Assembly: GCA_023014485.1 (NCBI GenBank) | Contig: JAJOZX010000924.1 | Span: forward strand, 829,001 to 893,000 | DNA: 64,000 nt | Direction of reading: 5' to 3' | Source of the DNA: Bathynomus jamesi | Lineage: Eukaryota > Arthropoda > Malacostraca > Isopoda > Cirolanidae | In this document: positions 1 through 11,784 of the stretch, piece after piece | How positions within the stretch are numbered: the stretch's first letter is position 1 | How the letters are laid out: each line of letters begins with the position of its first letter | Position numbers and translations under genes: made by a program | The notes under the pieces: model-generated | Seen by the model: only the letters and a program-made list of their open reading frames with translations | Databases searched by the model: none | Told to the model about the DNA's origin: nothing

Positions 1-668
1 AGCTTAGAAATGGAAACATTGAACACATATGCAGGGATCCAATGTTACCTTTCATGACAAGGTTGGGATATACCTCTAGTGGTATGTACACCAGGTGATA
101 CCAATGCCTCCATTTATACATCTCACAAACCACTTCCATTCCTGTTTCTCATTAACTTTTGTGCAACATTTATTCACACATTTGCTACTTACATCATTCC
201 ACCTTTCTACTGTTATTATACACCTTTTTCATGATTCTACCATTATTCATTCTCAATGAAGGTCATATCAACATTGCATACTTATCCTTCCATTCTGCCA
301 TCACCTTTGTTTTCAATCCATTTCATACACATTCACATACATTAGATGCTGTCATCACTAAACAAGCCTTATATATATATATATTACACATTATTTACAT
401 TCACTTGTTCATCATCTATCTCACTAAGAACTTGCATTACTCTTCTACAGTCTTTTATACCAAACCTCCACTCAACTTCAGTTTACACAATCAAATCATA
501 TGGGCTGACAAACTTCCACTCAACCCTCAAACAAAATTGGTGGTATACCTTTTAGGATATGGCAGGTAAGACCAACATTTCCACATCTTACACACTCCAT
601 AAAGCATTTTCATTCTTTGTTTCTCTTCTGTCATGCAAATCATTATCATACAATATTGTTTAATATCC
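1..668. other. AT-rich stretch with no recognisable gene
   Basis: Open frames here (for example 159-569) are low-complexity, rich in I, Y, H and L, and show no family motif. I see no element ends in this stretch. Confidence 0.5.
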
Positions 669-743
669 AATAATGAGGCAGTCAGAACCAGAAAGGCATA
701 CTTTTGGTGAGTTTGCTCTTATGGTTCTGACTGCCTCATTATT
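669..743. repeat. 75-nt hairpin with 22-bp perfect stem
   Basis: The arms 669-690 and 722-743 are perfect reverse complements. Inside them the pairing continues imperfectly (696-698 with 714-716, 700-702 with 710-712), leaving a terminal loop of about 7 nt at 703-709. The size and shape resemble a pre-miRNA or a very small foldback element. The sequence alone cannot separate these. Confidence 0.65.
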
Positions 744-829
744 GTTTTGCCTTTTTATCAATAACTTTTTACATATGACCATACAAATGTAGTATATTCT
801 TGTCTCCTCACATTCTCATGCTGCATATA

Positions 830-922
830 CAGGGTGTCCCAGAAGGAAATGTCAAGAAAGAAACACCCAAAGAGTGAAATGGTGCAAAGTAGATGCTTGA
901 CATTTCCTCCTGGGACACCCTG
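830..922. mobile_element. 93-bp mariner-type MITE
   Basis: Both ends start CAGGGTGTCCCAG and form 27-bp terminal inverted repeats with one mismatch. TA dinucleotides flank it on each side (828-829, 923-924), as expected for Tc1/mariner integration. It has no coding capacity. The CAGGG termini resemble those of the two larger mariner copies at 8862 and 36798. Confidence 0.8.
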
Positions 923-1007
923 TATATATGTACAACATGAGAAGGTGCCCCCTCAGGGCATTTGATTCCACTCATATGTAGAAGAATTTTGATATTCTGA
1001 CTAATTG

Positions 1008-1080
1008 GGGACCTTAGTGTAGTGGTTATCATATCCAACTGGCAATTGGATGATCCTGGGTTTGATTCCTGGTTGGTCCC
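1008..1080 (+). tRNA. Degenerate tRNA-like sequence, GGC anticodon position
   Basis: A 73-nt segment folds as a cloverleaf. The acceptor stem has 6 pairs (1008-1013 with 1075-1080), and the anticodon stem is perfect (1034-1038 with 1046-1050) with loop CTGGCAA. The T arm is 1056-1072. Box A-like TAGTGTAGTGG and box B-like GGGTTTGATTCC are present, and a T5 run near 1085 could end Pol III transcription. The D stem is weak, one extra base sits before the 3' acceptor arm and there is no discriminator base. It is likely a tRNA pseudogene or SINE head rather than a working tRNA. Confidence 0.4.
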
Positions 1081-1340
1081 TCATTTTTCATTTGCTCATT
1101 TTCTCTCCTTGTGTGGACACTTCTAAACAAGCATCATTCTTTACATTATATATATATTAATACTATAAACACCCAGGAATGTCAGTCTGTCTGAGACGCT
1201 TCAGGAATGTCAAACTCTAAGTGACATCATAAAACCGCATTCCCATTGGCGGAAAGTGTCATGATGTCATCCGGCTCTACTCTGACTGTCTGGTGGGGAT
1301 ATCACATCACAGATTTTCTCACCCTCCTATTGATATTTTC

Positions 1341-1607
1341 ATTAGCTTTAACCAAACTATCACGACTTAACCTAACCAATCATCAAGGGCATACAACCTA
1401 AAAAAAAAAATAAAAAAATAAAAAAAAATTTATTTAACGAAAATATTATGACAACCTAACCAATCATCAATGCCGTAGAGTATAAAGAATCCTCTTCTCT
1501 TAATAAAAATAAATAAATAAATTTTTTTTATTTTTTTTATTTATTTTTTTAGGTTAATTGTATGCCCTTGACGAATGGTTAGGTTAAATTGTGATAGTTT
1601 GGTTAAT
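1341..1607. repeat. Foldback repeat with CCTAACC-rich arms
   Basis: The left arm (1341-1400) and right arm (1551-1607) are imperfect reverse complements. Both carry the motifs AACCTAACC and AAGGGCATAC. An A/T-rich centre separates them. The same unit recurs near 29770, 32640 and 49830. Confidence 0.65.
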
Positions 1608-1625
1608 TTTTGCTACCCTCGACCC

Positions 1626-1893
1626 TAGGCCTGTTCAAAAATCAACTTTTTCTTATTTTCATAGGTTTCTGTACATTTTCCCATGCTTTTTGACCTGAAA
1701 AAGCCGAAAATCACAACTATTTTGACCTAGGATGATGGGAAGCATTGCCGCATGGAGCTTTAAATTTTCTGCCTTGAAATCGGCCAAAGCACCAATTCCG
1801 GGGTCCCTTGAATTATGTTTTGCACTTTAACTTTTGATCCAAACAAAATAGAGCAACAAATTAGGTATCAAATGAAAGAGCATAAAATTAATA

Positions 1894-1929
<36 letters not shown>

Positions 1930-4900
1930 ATTAATAATAATAATAATCTATCATTTTCCAGGAAACAACAGAAACTCAACCAGAATCTAGAAAACCATCT
2001 ACAAGTTACAACTTCACAATGGCATTAAGCAAGGAGCTGAGGGAGCTCTGTGGGCGCACAGTTGATATCTCAGAACCTCCACGTACTGTCCACAGGCAGG
2101 TGTCAACTGGGCCATCTACCAGATCTCTCACTGAAACTTTCCTGGTTGGATACCCTTCAGCTTTTACCAGTGGTTCCCAGCTTCCCACCAACAGACAGGC
2201 GTTCCAGTATTTCCTTAATCTTCAGAATTTACCGGAAAATGCAGGGAGGCCCATGGTTCAAGACCTTGCATATGAAACAGTTGAATCTATCATCCCATTC
2301 TGGCAGATGGCTAGGATCAAGACAATGACCAAGTACAACGCAATGAAGCTCTTCATGAAACTACATGAGAAACATCGTGCTCTGGTGAAAAGCAAAGGAA
2401 GAGCAAGTAACCCTGGAGGAAAAAGAGGAGCATTTGTGCTGGAATTAGACAGCCTGTTCGATATAGGAGCTCCAGATGCAATCCAGGAAATACAGAACAA
2501 CAGAATGTTATCCAGAGAGAAGAAAGATGAGGATATCAGGTTCTACGAAGACCAAAAGACTGAGAGGAAAGGTCATATGTCTGGTCATGACAAGATTTTT
2601 GAGACAAGATCCCTGCAGCAAGCAGCGAGGAATGAAAGACTGCAGCATAGACAAGAACAAGGTAAAACTAATTACTTTTGAACGTTACAAAAAGTTTTAA
2701 GTTTTACTCCATTGCGATATTTAGCATGTACTTAACAATTACTGTCTTAACATGTTGTACTATTTTACAGCTGCAACAGAACAAGAGGCAGTTGTTCATG
2801 TGGATGACATTACCTGGGGTGACTCAACTGACAACGACGCTAACACAGAGGACATGGATTACCATCAGCCTCGTCCTGGATGTTCTCACCATCAAGACAC
2901 TGTGACTAGTGTGACTTTGACATTTCCAAGGAAGGTCATGGAATGTGATGTCATCTGCAATACAGCTGATCGTCTTGGTTTATCAGACAATCAAGTTACT
3001 GCCATGGTTTCTGCCTTTCTGCCACCTTGAAAGCTGGAGGGGCTGATCTGGATAACTTCGTCATCTCAACCTCAACAACACGTCGCAACAGAATGCTGTC
3101 CAGGTATAATATCAGCCAGAGTCACATGTCCAAGTTTAGTGAAAAAACCCACAGTACGCTGCCTTACACTGGGATGGAAAGTTGCTCAAAGATGTCTTGG
3201 GCAGTGAACCTGGAAGTACCTCAGAGACTTTAGCTGTGCTAGTGTCTGGTCCACCTTCATACACTGAAGGAAAGTTATTGGGAGTACCTGTCATCGACAA
3301 TTCTTCTGGCACAGCTCAGGCTGAGGCTTCAATGGATTTACTGGAGACATGGGAACTTACGGATAATGTTACTGCCCTTGTTTTTGACACTACATCCAGT
3401 AACAGTGGAGTTCACAGAGGAGCTGCCAAACTGCTAGAGAAAATGCTGAACAAAAAGGTGTTTTATCTGGCCTGTCGACATCACATCCTGGAAATCCTAG
3501 TAGCAGCAGTTTGGGAAGGTGAAGGGGCCAGATAATCCCTGATTTGAGCATCTGAAGGATGTTTGGACGGACTTCTCCAAGGAAAACCCAAAGATGCTGG
3601 CTATCAACAGCAAATGGCTGACGGAAAAGAAGAAGAACAGTAAAGAAATACTCCAAGACATTCTAACAGCAGAAAGGCTTCCAAGAGCCAACTACAGGGA
3701 AATGGCTGAACTGACAGTCATTGTTCTTGGAGGAACGCCTCCTCGAGGTATTCACTAGAGTCGACCAGGCACCATTCATCAGGCCAGATGGATGGCCAGA
3801 AACCTGTACTCCATGAAAATGCTGATGTTTGCAGATCAACTTGAGTACGACGAAGACACTGTATCAAAGCTGGAAAGACTCAACACCTTCCTTGCGCTGT
3901 TCTACACTCCTGTATGGATGATGTCAATGTCTGCTGCAGATGCTCCCGTGAATGATCTAAGTCTAATCCAGGACATGTTGAAGTACAAGAAAACTGACCC
4001 AGAGCTTGCTGATGCAGTACTTAATAAGATGGAAAACCACAAATGGTACCTGACGCAGGAAGTCGTGCCATTTGCCCTGTTCAGCAGTAGATTGAGTGAC
4101 ACATTGAAGCACGACATTGCTGCCCAGTTACATGCCACTGAGAAGCCAGACAGCTTCAGAACAGGAAAGCCTCTATTCCAGTGTGTCACAGCTAAGACCA
4201 CCCTGGTTGATCTCATTGGCCCAGAATCACATTTCCTGCTGGACACACTGAACATTGGATCCGAGTGGCTTCTGGAACCTGTCACAGCTTGGCCACAGAA
4301 TGAGGACTACAGAAAAGCGTTGGACTATGTTAAGAATCTGAAAGCGGTGAATGACATTGCTGAACGTGGTGTCAAGATGATGAGCGACTTTGCAAATGTC
4401 ATAACAACAGATGCCAAGCAAAGGGACTATCTCCTTCAAGCTGTGGAGTTCAACAGACGCCGCTTTGACAGCTTCAAGAAACAAACTCTCAACAACTGAC
4501 TGTGTAAATGTCATTATGAAATTAATCATCATGTAATGCTTTCACTTCTTGATCGATTAGACTTGTGACAAAATGTTAATCTCAAATTTGTGTCATGAAT
4601 AAGGTGCCTTGTCTGCATTGAGTGTGAGAAAACGAATTTTGTGATATTTCTGAAATCTTTGTATGTACCAATGTGCCATTTCTTGTTCCAAGACTATCAT
4701 AATTGTATAAGTTAGAAAGAGGATTAAAAACACTTTAATTTGGTGCCTATTTTGTTGCTCTATCTTGTTTAGATAAAAAGCTATAGTGCAAAACATGATT
4801 CAAGGGACCCCGGAACTGGTGCTTTTGGCCTATTTCAAGGCAGAAAACTTAAAGCTCCATGCAGCAATGCTTCCCAACAACCTAGGTCAAAATGGTTGTG

Positions 4901-4987
4901 ATTTTCGGCCTTTTCAGGTCAAAAAGCATGGGAAAAAAGTACAGAAACCTATGAAAATAAGAAAAAGTTGATTTTTGAACAGGGCTA
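1626..4987 (+). mobile_element. Element A1, unclassified TAGG-ended DNA transposon
   Basis: The element starts TAGGCCTGTTC and ends GAACAGGGCTA, with terminal inverted repeats of about 250 bp (1626-1875, 4739-4987). The flanks CCTCGACCC (1617-1625) and CCGCGACCC (4988-4996) form a 9-bp target duplication with one mismatch. It carries one transposase-like gene at 2019-4499. A near-identical copy lies inverted at 22650-25985. The 9-bp duplication would fit Mutator-like elements, but the protein motifs do not let me assign a superfamily. Confidence 0.8.
2019..4499 (+). pseudogene. Transposase of element A1 (DDE-like, CxxH type), broken
   Basis: This is the single gene of A1. The start is MALSKELREL at 2019. 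A likely intron runs from a donor near 2662 (GTAAAA) to the acceptor TTTTACAG near 2770. The N-terminal part carries LDSLFDIGAPDA, also found in B. The core carries DGK (putative first catalytic D, from LHWDGKLLKD in the A2 copy), FDTTSSNSG (putative second D), the CxxH motif CRHH, and HQARWMA further on. These resemble the layout of hAT and P-type RNase H-like transposases, where CxxH follows the second acid. Damage: a 2-bp insertion near 3020, extra A's near 3145, and a frameshift near 3518 shared with A2, plus a stop near 3540. The C-terminal 235 codons (3792-4499) are open. No function other than transposition is suggested. Confidence 0.7.
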
Positions 4988-5023
4988 CCGCGACCCGCAT
5001 GAAGGGCGGGTGTTAGGCTAGTA

Positions 5024-5024
<1 letters not shown>

Positions 5025-5064
<40 letters not shown>
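5025..5064. repeat. (TA)n microsatellite
   Basis: An uninterrupted TA run of about 20 units lies just outside the right target duplication of A1. Confidence 0.9.
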
Positions 5065-5067
<3 letters not shown>

Positions 5068-5480
5068 TGGTTTTATGACTCTGATGTTGGAATATCTGTT
5101 ATGCCAACCTAGCATTTGGTGCCACTAGCTTCAAAAATGATACACTAAAAAATGTTTTGAGATCAGGATAGGATATATTTAGGACTTGCTCAAAGCTATT
5201 TGGTTTCTTTTTATAAGACCTCCATCCATTTTATTGCTATTGGGACACATTTCAAAAGAATGGAGCTCTTATGTGAAAAGTATGCTGTCCATTTTGACAA
5301 ATTAAATTATTAAAACATTGTAATAAGTGTTCCTTTCACACAACAGGTCATTAGCCCCATCCCTGCTAATGACTGGTCCACAACCATCCATGTTGGGGGG
5401 ATATATTATTAAAAAAATAATTTGTGTATTGTACAAAAACAAAATATTGGAATTTCTCCACTGACAATTTACATGACATA

Positions 5481-6077
5481 CAGTGGCGACTCGTGGTATA
5501 AATGTATGGGGGTGCGATTTCATAAAATTGTACGACAACACGGACTCACAATAGGCTAGAGCGAATCCAACTGCCGCTCACAAGAGTACTTGTATTAACA
5601 TATGCGGCTATGCCAGACGTACAATTCTAGTTAATTACAAATAAGTAATAATTTCAATAAAATACATATAAATGGCTTATATCATTATTACTGAAGTAAC
5701 TATTAGTAAAAATAAAGTTGTTATTATAAAAAAAATTCGCGATTGTACTTATTTTTTCATTACAACAGTAAAATATAATTTATATTTACTTGAGCGAAAA
5801 ATTTATCGCTCCATTCGGCTGCAATATTATTTTGTATTCAAACAGCGGTACGCTGTTTGAAGCTATGCTACAAGTTTAGAATATTATGTACTGTATGAAG
5901 GCTTACTCAAAATGCCTCATGAATCGTGATATGCCACATGAATTTTTAAAATATATTTCAAGAATATTTATTTTAATATCTTAAAATTAATATATTTTTT
6001 ATCTGTTAAATTAATATTTATCGTTTCAAGCAAGGGGGAGCGACCGCTCCATCGCTCCTATACGCCAGTCGCCACTG
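5481..6077. mobile_element. Non-autonomous hAT element, 597 bp
   Basis: Both ends begin CAGTGGCGACT. Exact 8-bp target duplications ATGACATA flank it (5473-5480 and 6078-6085), which is typical of hAT. The interior is A/T-rich with no transposase. The element lies inside B, so it is younger than B. Confidence 0.85.
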
Positions 6078-6109
6078 ATGACATATATAAATAGATAAAT
6101 GCCAGATAA

Positions 6110-8340
6110 TCATCTTTGCTTGGTTCGCATGATGGTAGACTTCTTCTTTGGTGAAAAGAAGACCTTCCAATGATCTTCAATGACTTTTAGAAGGAACTGC
6201 TTCTGCTCTTTGCTGAGTGAGAGAGATGCATTAAACTCTTGGATGAGTACAACACTGTGTTCTGCAAGGTCATTGATCACTTTCACCAACTGGATAGTAG
6301 CCTGGCTCCTCCTGTATGATTCATGGACTGGCCAAAGTGTTGGATCCTCCTCCAAGAAATCTTGAGGTAGTTCAAGTATTTCAAAAAACTTCAGAGTTGA
6401 CATGGTGACAAAATTGTGTAATTCTTTCCCACATACCTGGCCAACTGGGAGATCCATTTAGGGGGCTCCTCAGACCCAATTTTATTTTTCAGGGCATTTA
6501 CCATCTGCTTCTCCTCTGCTGCAACACTGTCATTGAAGAAACTGAAGCCTACCAATGTTTCCGATAGATACCAAAGATGGCAGCTGAATGCTGTGCTGAC
6601 AGCTTAGATATATCTCTATCAGCATAGTTAGCTAGTACACGGAGAAGATTCAGATTGTTTCTCGGAACTTCTACTGAAGACAGACTCTGAAACCAGTATT
6701 TGACATAGATGGCCATGATAAAAAGGCTTACTTCCTGGAGGTGGCTCCACACCATATCACTGCACAATGGCCTTCTTGATGATCTTTGTTGCTGCTAGAG
6801 GGGAAACTCCTTGCAGAAGAGCCACATTTTGATGGCATACATAGCTTGAGCCATCCAACGAGCTCAATGTATTGCTCCTGGATATCGGAAATGGATCCTG
6901 CATGGCAGGACCTCTCCAAGGAAGATAATCATCAGTTCAAGGAACTTACAGTAGTCATCCTATGGCTAAAACTTGGACAGCTGGTCAACAGCAAATGCAA
7001 TGACCTAATCCTTGTGATAAATGGATATAAGACTGAGGTCTTCTTCATCCACTGCTGAGGAGTATGCTGTCTTATTGTCTTATTGAGGTGAGGCCAGTAG
7101 TCCAGGAACTGACCAAAACCCTGAATATTTGGAGATTTGGGGCTGGAGACATCATTTACGCTGAAGACCATCTCTAGGAGTATCTCTAAGATGTGATGTT
7201 GACATGCCAAATTCAATAAATTCCTCCCAAGCTCAGTTTCCAAATGAACACAAACTCCTCCCTTTGAACCAGTGTTGGACATGGTGGTATCAAAGCAGAG
7301 CTGTCAAAACAGAGCCCCTTCACTCATTCCACATGATGGCACTCCCAATTACTTTTGACTTTCCCAATTTAAGTTTGGAACTGCCAGCAACTTCTTCACA
7401 TTTTGTCCAGATACAAGAATCGGGAGATGGTCTACTTTGTCTGGACCAGGACCAGAGTAATCCTCCATGATTTTGCCATCCCAATGCAAGATTAGAGGAA
7501 CTGCTGGGGCGAAGCTTTCCTTCATTTCATAAGCAAACTTCTTATGTTCCATCTGCTCCTTGCAGATAGTGCTTCGGCTGATCATCAGGTCTTTTACTTT
7601 GTGACCAAATTGGCTCATGGATGCTAATGCTGAAAATATATGTGCTGCTTGCCAGTCAGTCACATTAGTCCAATCTAGTGCAGCTGCCACTTCAGGTGTC
7701 ACCACACTTACAGTTCCACGAAGTCAAGCTCATTTAGGAGCACATGTTTCTGATGGTGCAATCGCTTCCTCCACTTCTGATGAGTTGCTCGATGGAGACA
7801 ACAAAAGAATTGCAACATTACTTGTAGCAGCACTTGATGAAGCCTCTTTGCCAGTCCACTTTGAAGCTTCCACTCTCCTCACAACACGTTCTTCTTGCAG
7901 AGTGAGTTTTCTGTCGACTCCAGCCATTGTGCCCCTCTGTCCTGTCTCCTGTTGAGCTTCCAGGAATTGTCTGTCCTGTTCAATTTTCATCATCTGCATG
8001 GCATCCTGGTGGGTGATGTCAAAGAGGTTGTCTAACCCATCTTGAAATGTTGCCTGGTTGGCAAGGTTCGTGGCAGTCTTTCAGTTGATATTCTTCTTGA
8101 GCACTTGCCACTCAGTATGAAGCTTCTTGATGTGTTTGACAACATGTTTAGCAGCTTTTGTAGGCACTCAAACTTTCATCCAAATTGGAAGCAAGAGATC
8201 AGCTGTCTTGGATGCACTATCTTTAAGAGTCAATTTTTGCTGATTGTGGAAATGGAATAGAACATCCAATACTTGATGGTGAGTTGGGAGCTTCGATGAT
8301 ATAAAGTTTGCCTGAGTAACATCAACCAACTAGATGGCAC
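6110..8340 (-). pseudogene. Transposase of element B, broken
   Basis: Collinear minus-strand fragments cover a protein related to that of A. In order: LDNLFDITHQDA (about 8000-8040, matching LDSLFDIGAPDA of A), a low-complexity linker, LHWDGKIMED (putative first acid, about 7480), SNTGSKGG followed by CQHH (about 7210-7280, second acid region and CxxH), GAIHxARWMA (about 6850) and a C-terminal piece ending at 6110. Stops and frameshifts separate them, for example a stop between IH and ARWM. The order and spacing of motifs match A, so I infer the same transposase group rather than chance similarity. It is too damaged to act. Confidence 0.65.
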
Positions 8341-8660
8341 TGACCACACATGTTGTCATCATCATCATTGCTCCTTAGAAGTTGAAAGAAGCGCAAATTT
8401 GTTAAATACCAGTGTCACTAATATTGTGTTGCAATTTTTTAATGCTGCAAATGTGATTTTTTTATTAATTTTTTTTAGGTTTGATTTTTTGATTTTTTAT
8501 TTTTATATAAATATTTAGTTTTTTTTTTTTTTGCTTCAAGAACATCATAATGGGATACTGTAGCTAAATTATATATATAGTATGAATTTCATTGATTCCT
8601 ATTTAATATTAATATATTTTATATTCTTAAAATTTCAAATGAGTTGAGCAAGTCCTAAAT
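8341..8660. other. 5' non-coding end of element B, A/T-rich
   Basis: T-rich and A-rich runs, including a T13 tract near 8520, lead to the right terminal repeat of B. I see no gene here. Confidence 0.5.
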
Positions 8661-8779
8661 GTCATTTGATCATAAAAATATTCCTGCTTTACAGTTTCTA
8701 CCCCAAGTGACACTAGATGATGAGTTAGCAAAGAAAAAAAATTGGAATAGAATTCCACCTCTATGAGATAAAACCACCC

Positions 8780-8804
8780 TAATATATATATATATAATAT
8801 AATA

Positions 8805-8849
<45 letters not shown>

Positions 8850-8861
8850 TATATATATATA
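8780..8861. repeat. (TA)n/(TAA)n tract
   Basis: A nearly pure TA run with a few TAATATAA interruptions forms the target of the mariner element that follows. A second TA run (9637-9694) lies on its other side. Confidence 0.9.
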
Positions 8862-9633
8862 CAGGGTGGGCCGTAAGTTTCCATACATAGGAAAAATAAA
8901 CATTTTTTATGGACAACCATTTTTATTTATATAATATGCTCTACATGGTTGCCATTGTTTTGAAAACACATTTCAATACGTGTTCCCCACTGTTGATGAA
9001 CATGCATTAGCACAGTTGACGTTATGCTTGTAATGGCGTTGGTGATACGTTCCAATAACGTATGTTTTGCCGATTAACCTCTCCATTGACGTAAAAATCT
9101 GCTTCATCAGTAAACAAGATCTTAGTTGAAAAGTTTGCATCCTCATTCACTTTGGTTAATGCCCATTCACAGAATTCCATCCGTCTATCCGGGTCGTCTT
9201 CACTCAAATGCTGTGCCATATGCAATTTGTATGGATGCCATTTGTTTGCTTTCAAAATGCGCCTGATACTCGATCTGCTGACACCACTTTCTGCAGACAA
9301 CCGTCGTGTACTTTTTCTGGGACTCCGTGTAAGCGCTGTAAGTATCGTAGCTGTTGTGTCTTCATCGGTGGCTGTACGTCTTGGACCACTTCGCGGTTGA
9401 TCTGCAACATTTCCAGTTTTCTGAAACTTGTTAATAAGTTTTGCCACAGTGTCGTGTGTGATGTTCGTTCCATGTTTTCTGTTAAAGTTCATTGCAACCA
9501 TGCGACTGCTTCCCGACCCAGCCATCAGTATGATTTCAATTCATTGCTCTTTCGTCAAACGCATATTCTTAGGGTATCTGAAACATAAAACAAACGTTTA
9601 AATTTTCCTATGTATGGAAACTTACGGCCCACC

Positions 9634-9636
<3 letters not shown>
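8862..9636 (-). mobile_element. Internally deleted mariner element
   Basis: The ends CAGGGTGGGCCGT are in inverted orientation and extend as a near-perfect repeat of about 30 bp. TA flanks both sides. At 775 bp it is shorter than a full mariner (about 1.3 kb), and its gene lacks the catalytic C-terminal part. Confidence 0.85.
9022..9525 (-). pseudogene. Mariner transposase, N-terminal part only
   Basis: 167 codons starting MAGSGSSRMVAM. The residues include a helix-turn-helix region (TRSPRKSTRRLSAESGVSRS, about residues 65-85) and the first catalytic aspartate in ILFTDEADFY (about residue 142). The frame then jumps to an unrelated tail because the part with the second and third catalytic residues is deleted. 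The DNA-binding half is open, so a short protein could still be made, but it could not transpose. The start is inferred from homology and may lie further upstream. Confidence 0.8.
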
Positions 9637-9698
<62 letters not shown>

Positions 9699-9899
9699 GG
9701 ATGTTCTGGTCTCGATGTTCCTCGCATGTGACAGATGTAAAATTTACATTTGGATCAGCTTTTTGACAAGCTTTAGATGCTTTTTTTAAAAAGTCTCCAA
9801 TATCTGCTTCTTTAGATAAATATTGTTTTTTATGGAGGAAAGAAGAATGTATATCATGCAACTGCATCACTTCTGCGGAATAACAACTTCATTTTGGCA

Positions 9900-10977
9900 A
9901 ATTTAATAAATTTTTCAAGACATGCTTATGCTTCAGCCCATGTTATTTTTGCAATTTCCTCATCGCCTTCATCTTCAGAGTCTTTCTGTACAATCTCAAC
10001 AGTTTTAGGATTCAGAACACTGTCAAGTAGTTCAGCATCAGTCAATACACGAATCACATCAACATCTTCATCTACCTCACACCATTTTTGAAGTTCAGTT
10101 TCTTGTTTGCAGATGGTGCATTTTTTACCACATCAAGAATGTGATGGAGTACTCCTTTACTTTGCCTTCCATTAAATCCTTCAAGCTCTTCTTCCTCTGA
10201 AGATCCATCAGATGAAAACATAACATTGGGCCACAATTTTCTCCAAGCCCTCCTAAATGTTACATTTTTCACAGTGTTCAATGCCCCTGAAAGACCATAA
10301 ATTGCATCTTTAATGTTAAATTTTGCTTGGAAATCCTGCATAGAACAGTTATGATTAACCAATTTTTGAAGAAAACTTGCTCTATAAAAACATTTCAGGT
10401 TCTGTATTATTTCTTGGTCTATCAGTTGAATGACAAATGTTACATTGGCTGGCAGGTAAATGGAGAAAATATTTCCAGAAACAAGCCAAGATTCATGAGG
10501 GTTGGCTCTATAATTGTCCAGCAAAAAAATAACTTTACTGTCTTCTGGTTTGCCAATATTCTTGAGGTGTGCCTTAACTTCTGGAACAAAATGATGATGA
10601 AACCAATCATGAAAAAAGTCCTTGTCCATCCAGACATTACTTTGTAACTTATAAATCATTGGTAGATGGGTAAGACCTTTAAATTCTCTTGGTTTATTTA
10701 ATTTACCAATAACAAGCAATTTTGTTCTATGCATGTCTGCAGCATTTGCACAAGTTAGGACTGTTAACCTAACACTTTTTCTTTTAAATCCAGATGCAAC
10801 AGTTTCATTTGAGCAAATTATGGTAGAGGTAGGTAAACAATGCCATAATATACCTGTTTCATCAGCATTATAAATCTGATCAGGTTTTAATTCATGCTCA
10901 GAAACTAATGAAGGAAAAATCTCAATATTTCTCAGTTGCATCATGATCAGTTGACTTTTGCTCAAATGACATATCAA
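9900..10977 (-). pseudogene. Jerky/Tigger-like transposase, catalytic domain and tail
   Basis: An open segment of 301 codons (10072-10977) carries the pogo/Tigger DDE domain. The first acid is in [10 protein letters not shown], the second in [12 protein letters not shown], and the third in [11 protein letters not shown], where LxPxDQxxI is usual. An acidic C-terminal tail (EDEGDEEIAKITWAEA) continues in another frame down to about 9900, so at least one frameshift lies near 10072. Upstream, 10980-11340 shows a decayed helix-turn-helix region (for example DYDVGSSTVYDIKAQK). All three acids are kept, so the damage is not in the active site. A domesticated jerky-like gene is possible but unlikely given the stops. 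Confidence 0.75.
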
Positions 10978-11784
10978 GTCTCCTTATGCCATGATGAAGT
11001 TTAAAGCATGTCCAGCATTCAGAAACACAGACTTATCACTTACTTTCATGTCATTGTAAAACTGCTTAGCTTTCTTGATTATCATCAGCCCTGAAATTGC
11101 AACACCTTGTGACTGTTTCAGTTTAAACCACTCAAAGTACAGTATTGAATTATTCTAGCTTGAGTTTATGTAAAGGTTTTCAAGTTTCTATTCCCTTAGA
11201 AGAGTCACTTTCACTATGAAACTTTAACAAATTATCTTTTTGAGCCTTTATATCATAAACTGTTGAAGAACCAACATCGTAATCACGCATGAATATGTTG
11301 CAGTTTTCACTTTTGTGTAAACATTTATAAATTTCAATTTCCTGCTGCAATAGGGTATGTCAATTTTAGGGAGCAAAGTGAAATCGTTAGATTTTCAAAG
11401 ACTACTGGTGACCAAATGATGCATTTTTATGTGCTAAACTGAAATATGGCTTTAAAATCCAGATTTGACCACTCCTAGCTATTTATATTTGCAATTGAAG
11501 TTGATGAAAAATCAGCAATTTTTGCAAGTATTTTTTTATTGTATATAACTACATTTCACATTGGGTACATTACATACAATTAAAGACATTTTGATTGTAT
11601 TTCAATATTAAAACAGAAATATAGATAGGTTTCTTGAAATTTGCCAAGGATGCCATGTCTGCCTTGCTCTTGTTCCTGGACATGAGCTCCCTACTGGCCA
11701 CCTGGCCACTGATGTATACCTCCCTCCTCTCTCGTGAGTAAACATGTTGTGCTGCTTCAGTTGTCATCCTTACACACCTCTCTA

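Larger units (their letters stand above)
5180..8657 (-). mobile_element. Element B, diverged TAGG-ended DNA transposon
   Basis: The left end TAGGACTTGCTCAA (5180) and the right end TTGAGCAAGTCCTA (to 8657) are perfect inverted copies over 14 bp. The gene inside, on the minus strand, is homologous by motif to that of A. No convincing 9-bp flank duplication remains (5171-5179 against 8658-8666 match at only 3 of 9). A hAT MITE (5481-6077) is inserted in its 3' region. Without it the element is about 2.9 kb. B looks older than A. Confidence 0.65.

Noticed and set aside
159..569. 136-codon plus-strand open frame
   Set aside because: Low-complexity composition from A/T-rich DNA; no motif, no homologous pattern and no splice or promoter context.
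1008..1080. Functional alanine tRNA gene
   Set aside because: The acceptor and D stems are damaged and an extra base disrupts the 3' arm; kept only as tRNA-like.
5171..8666. 9-bp target duplication for element B
   Set aside because: GGATATATT and AATGTCATT agree at only 3 of 9 positions.
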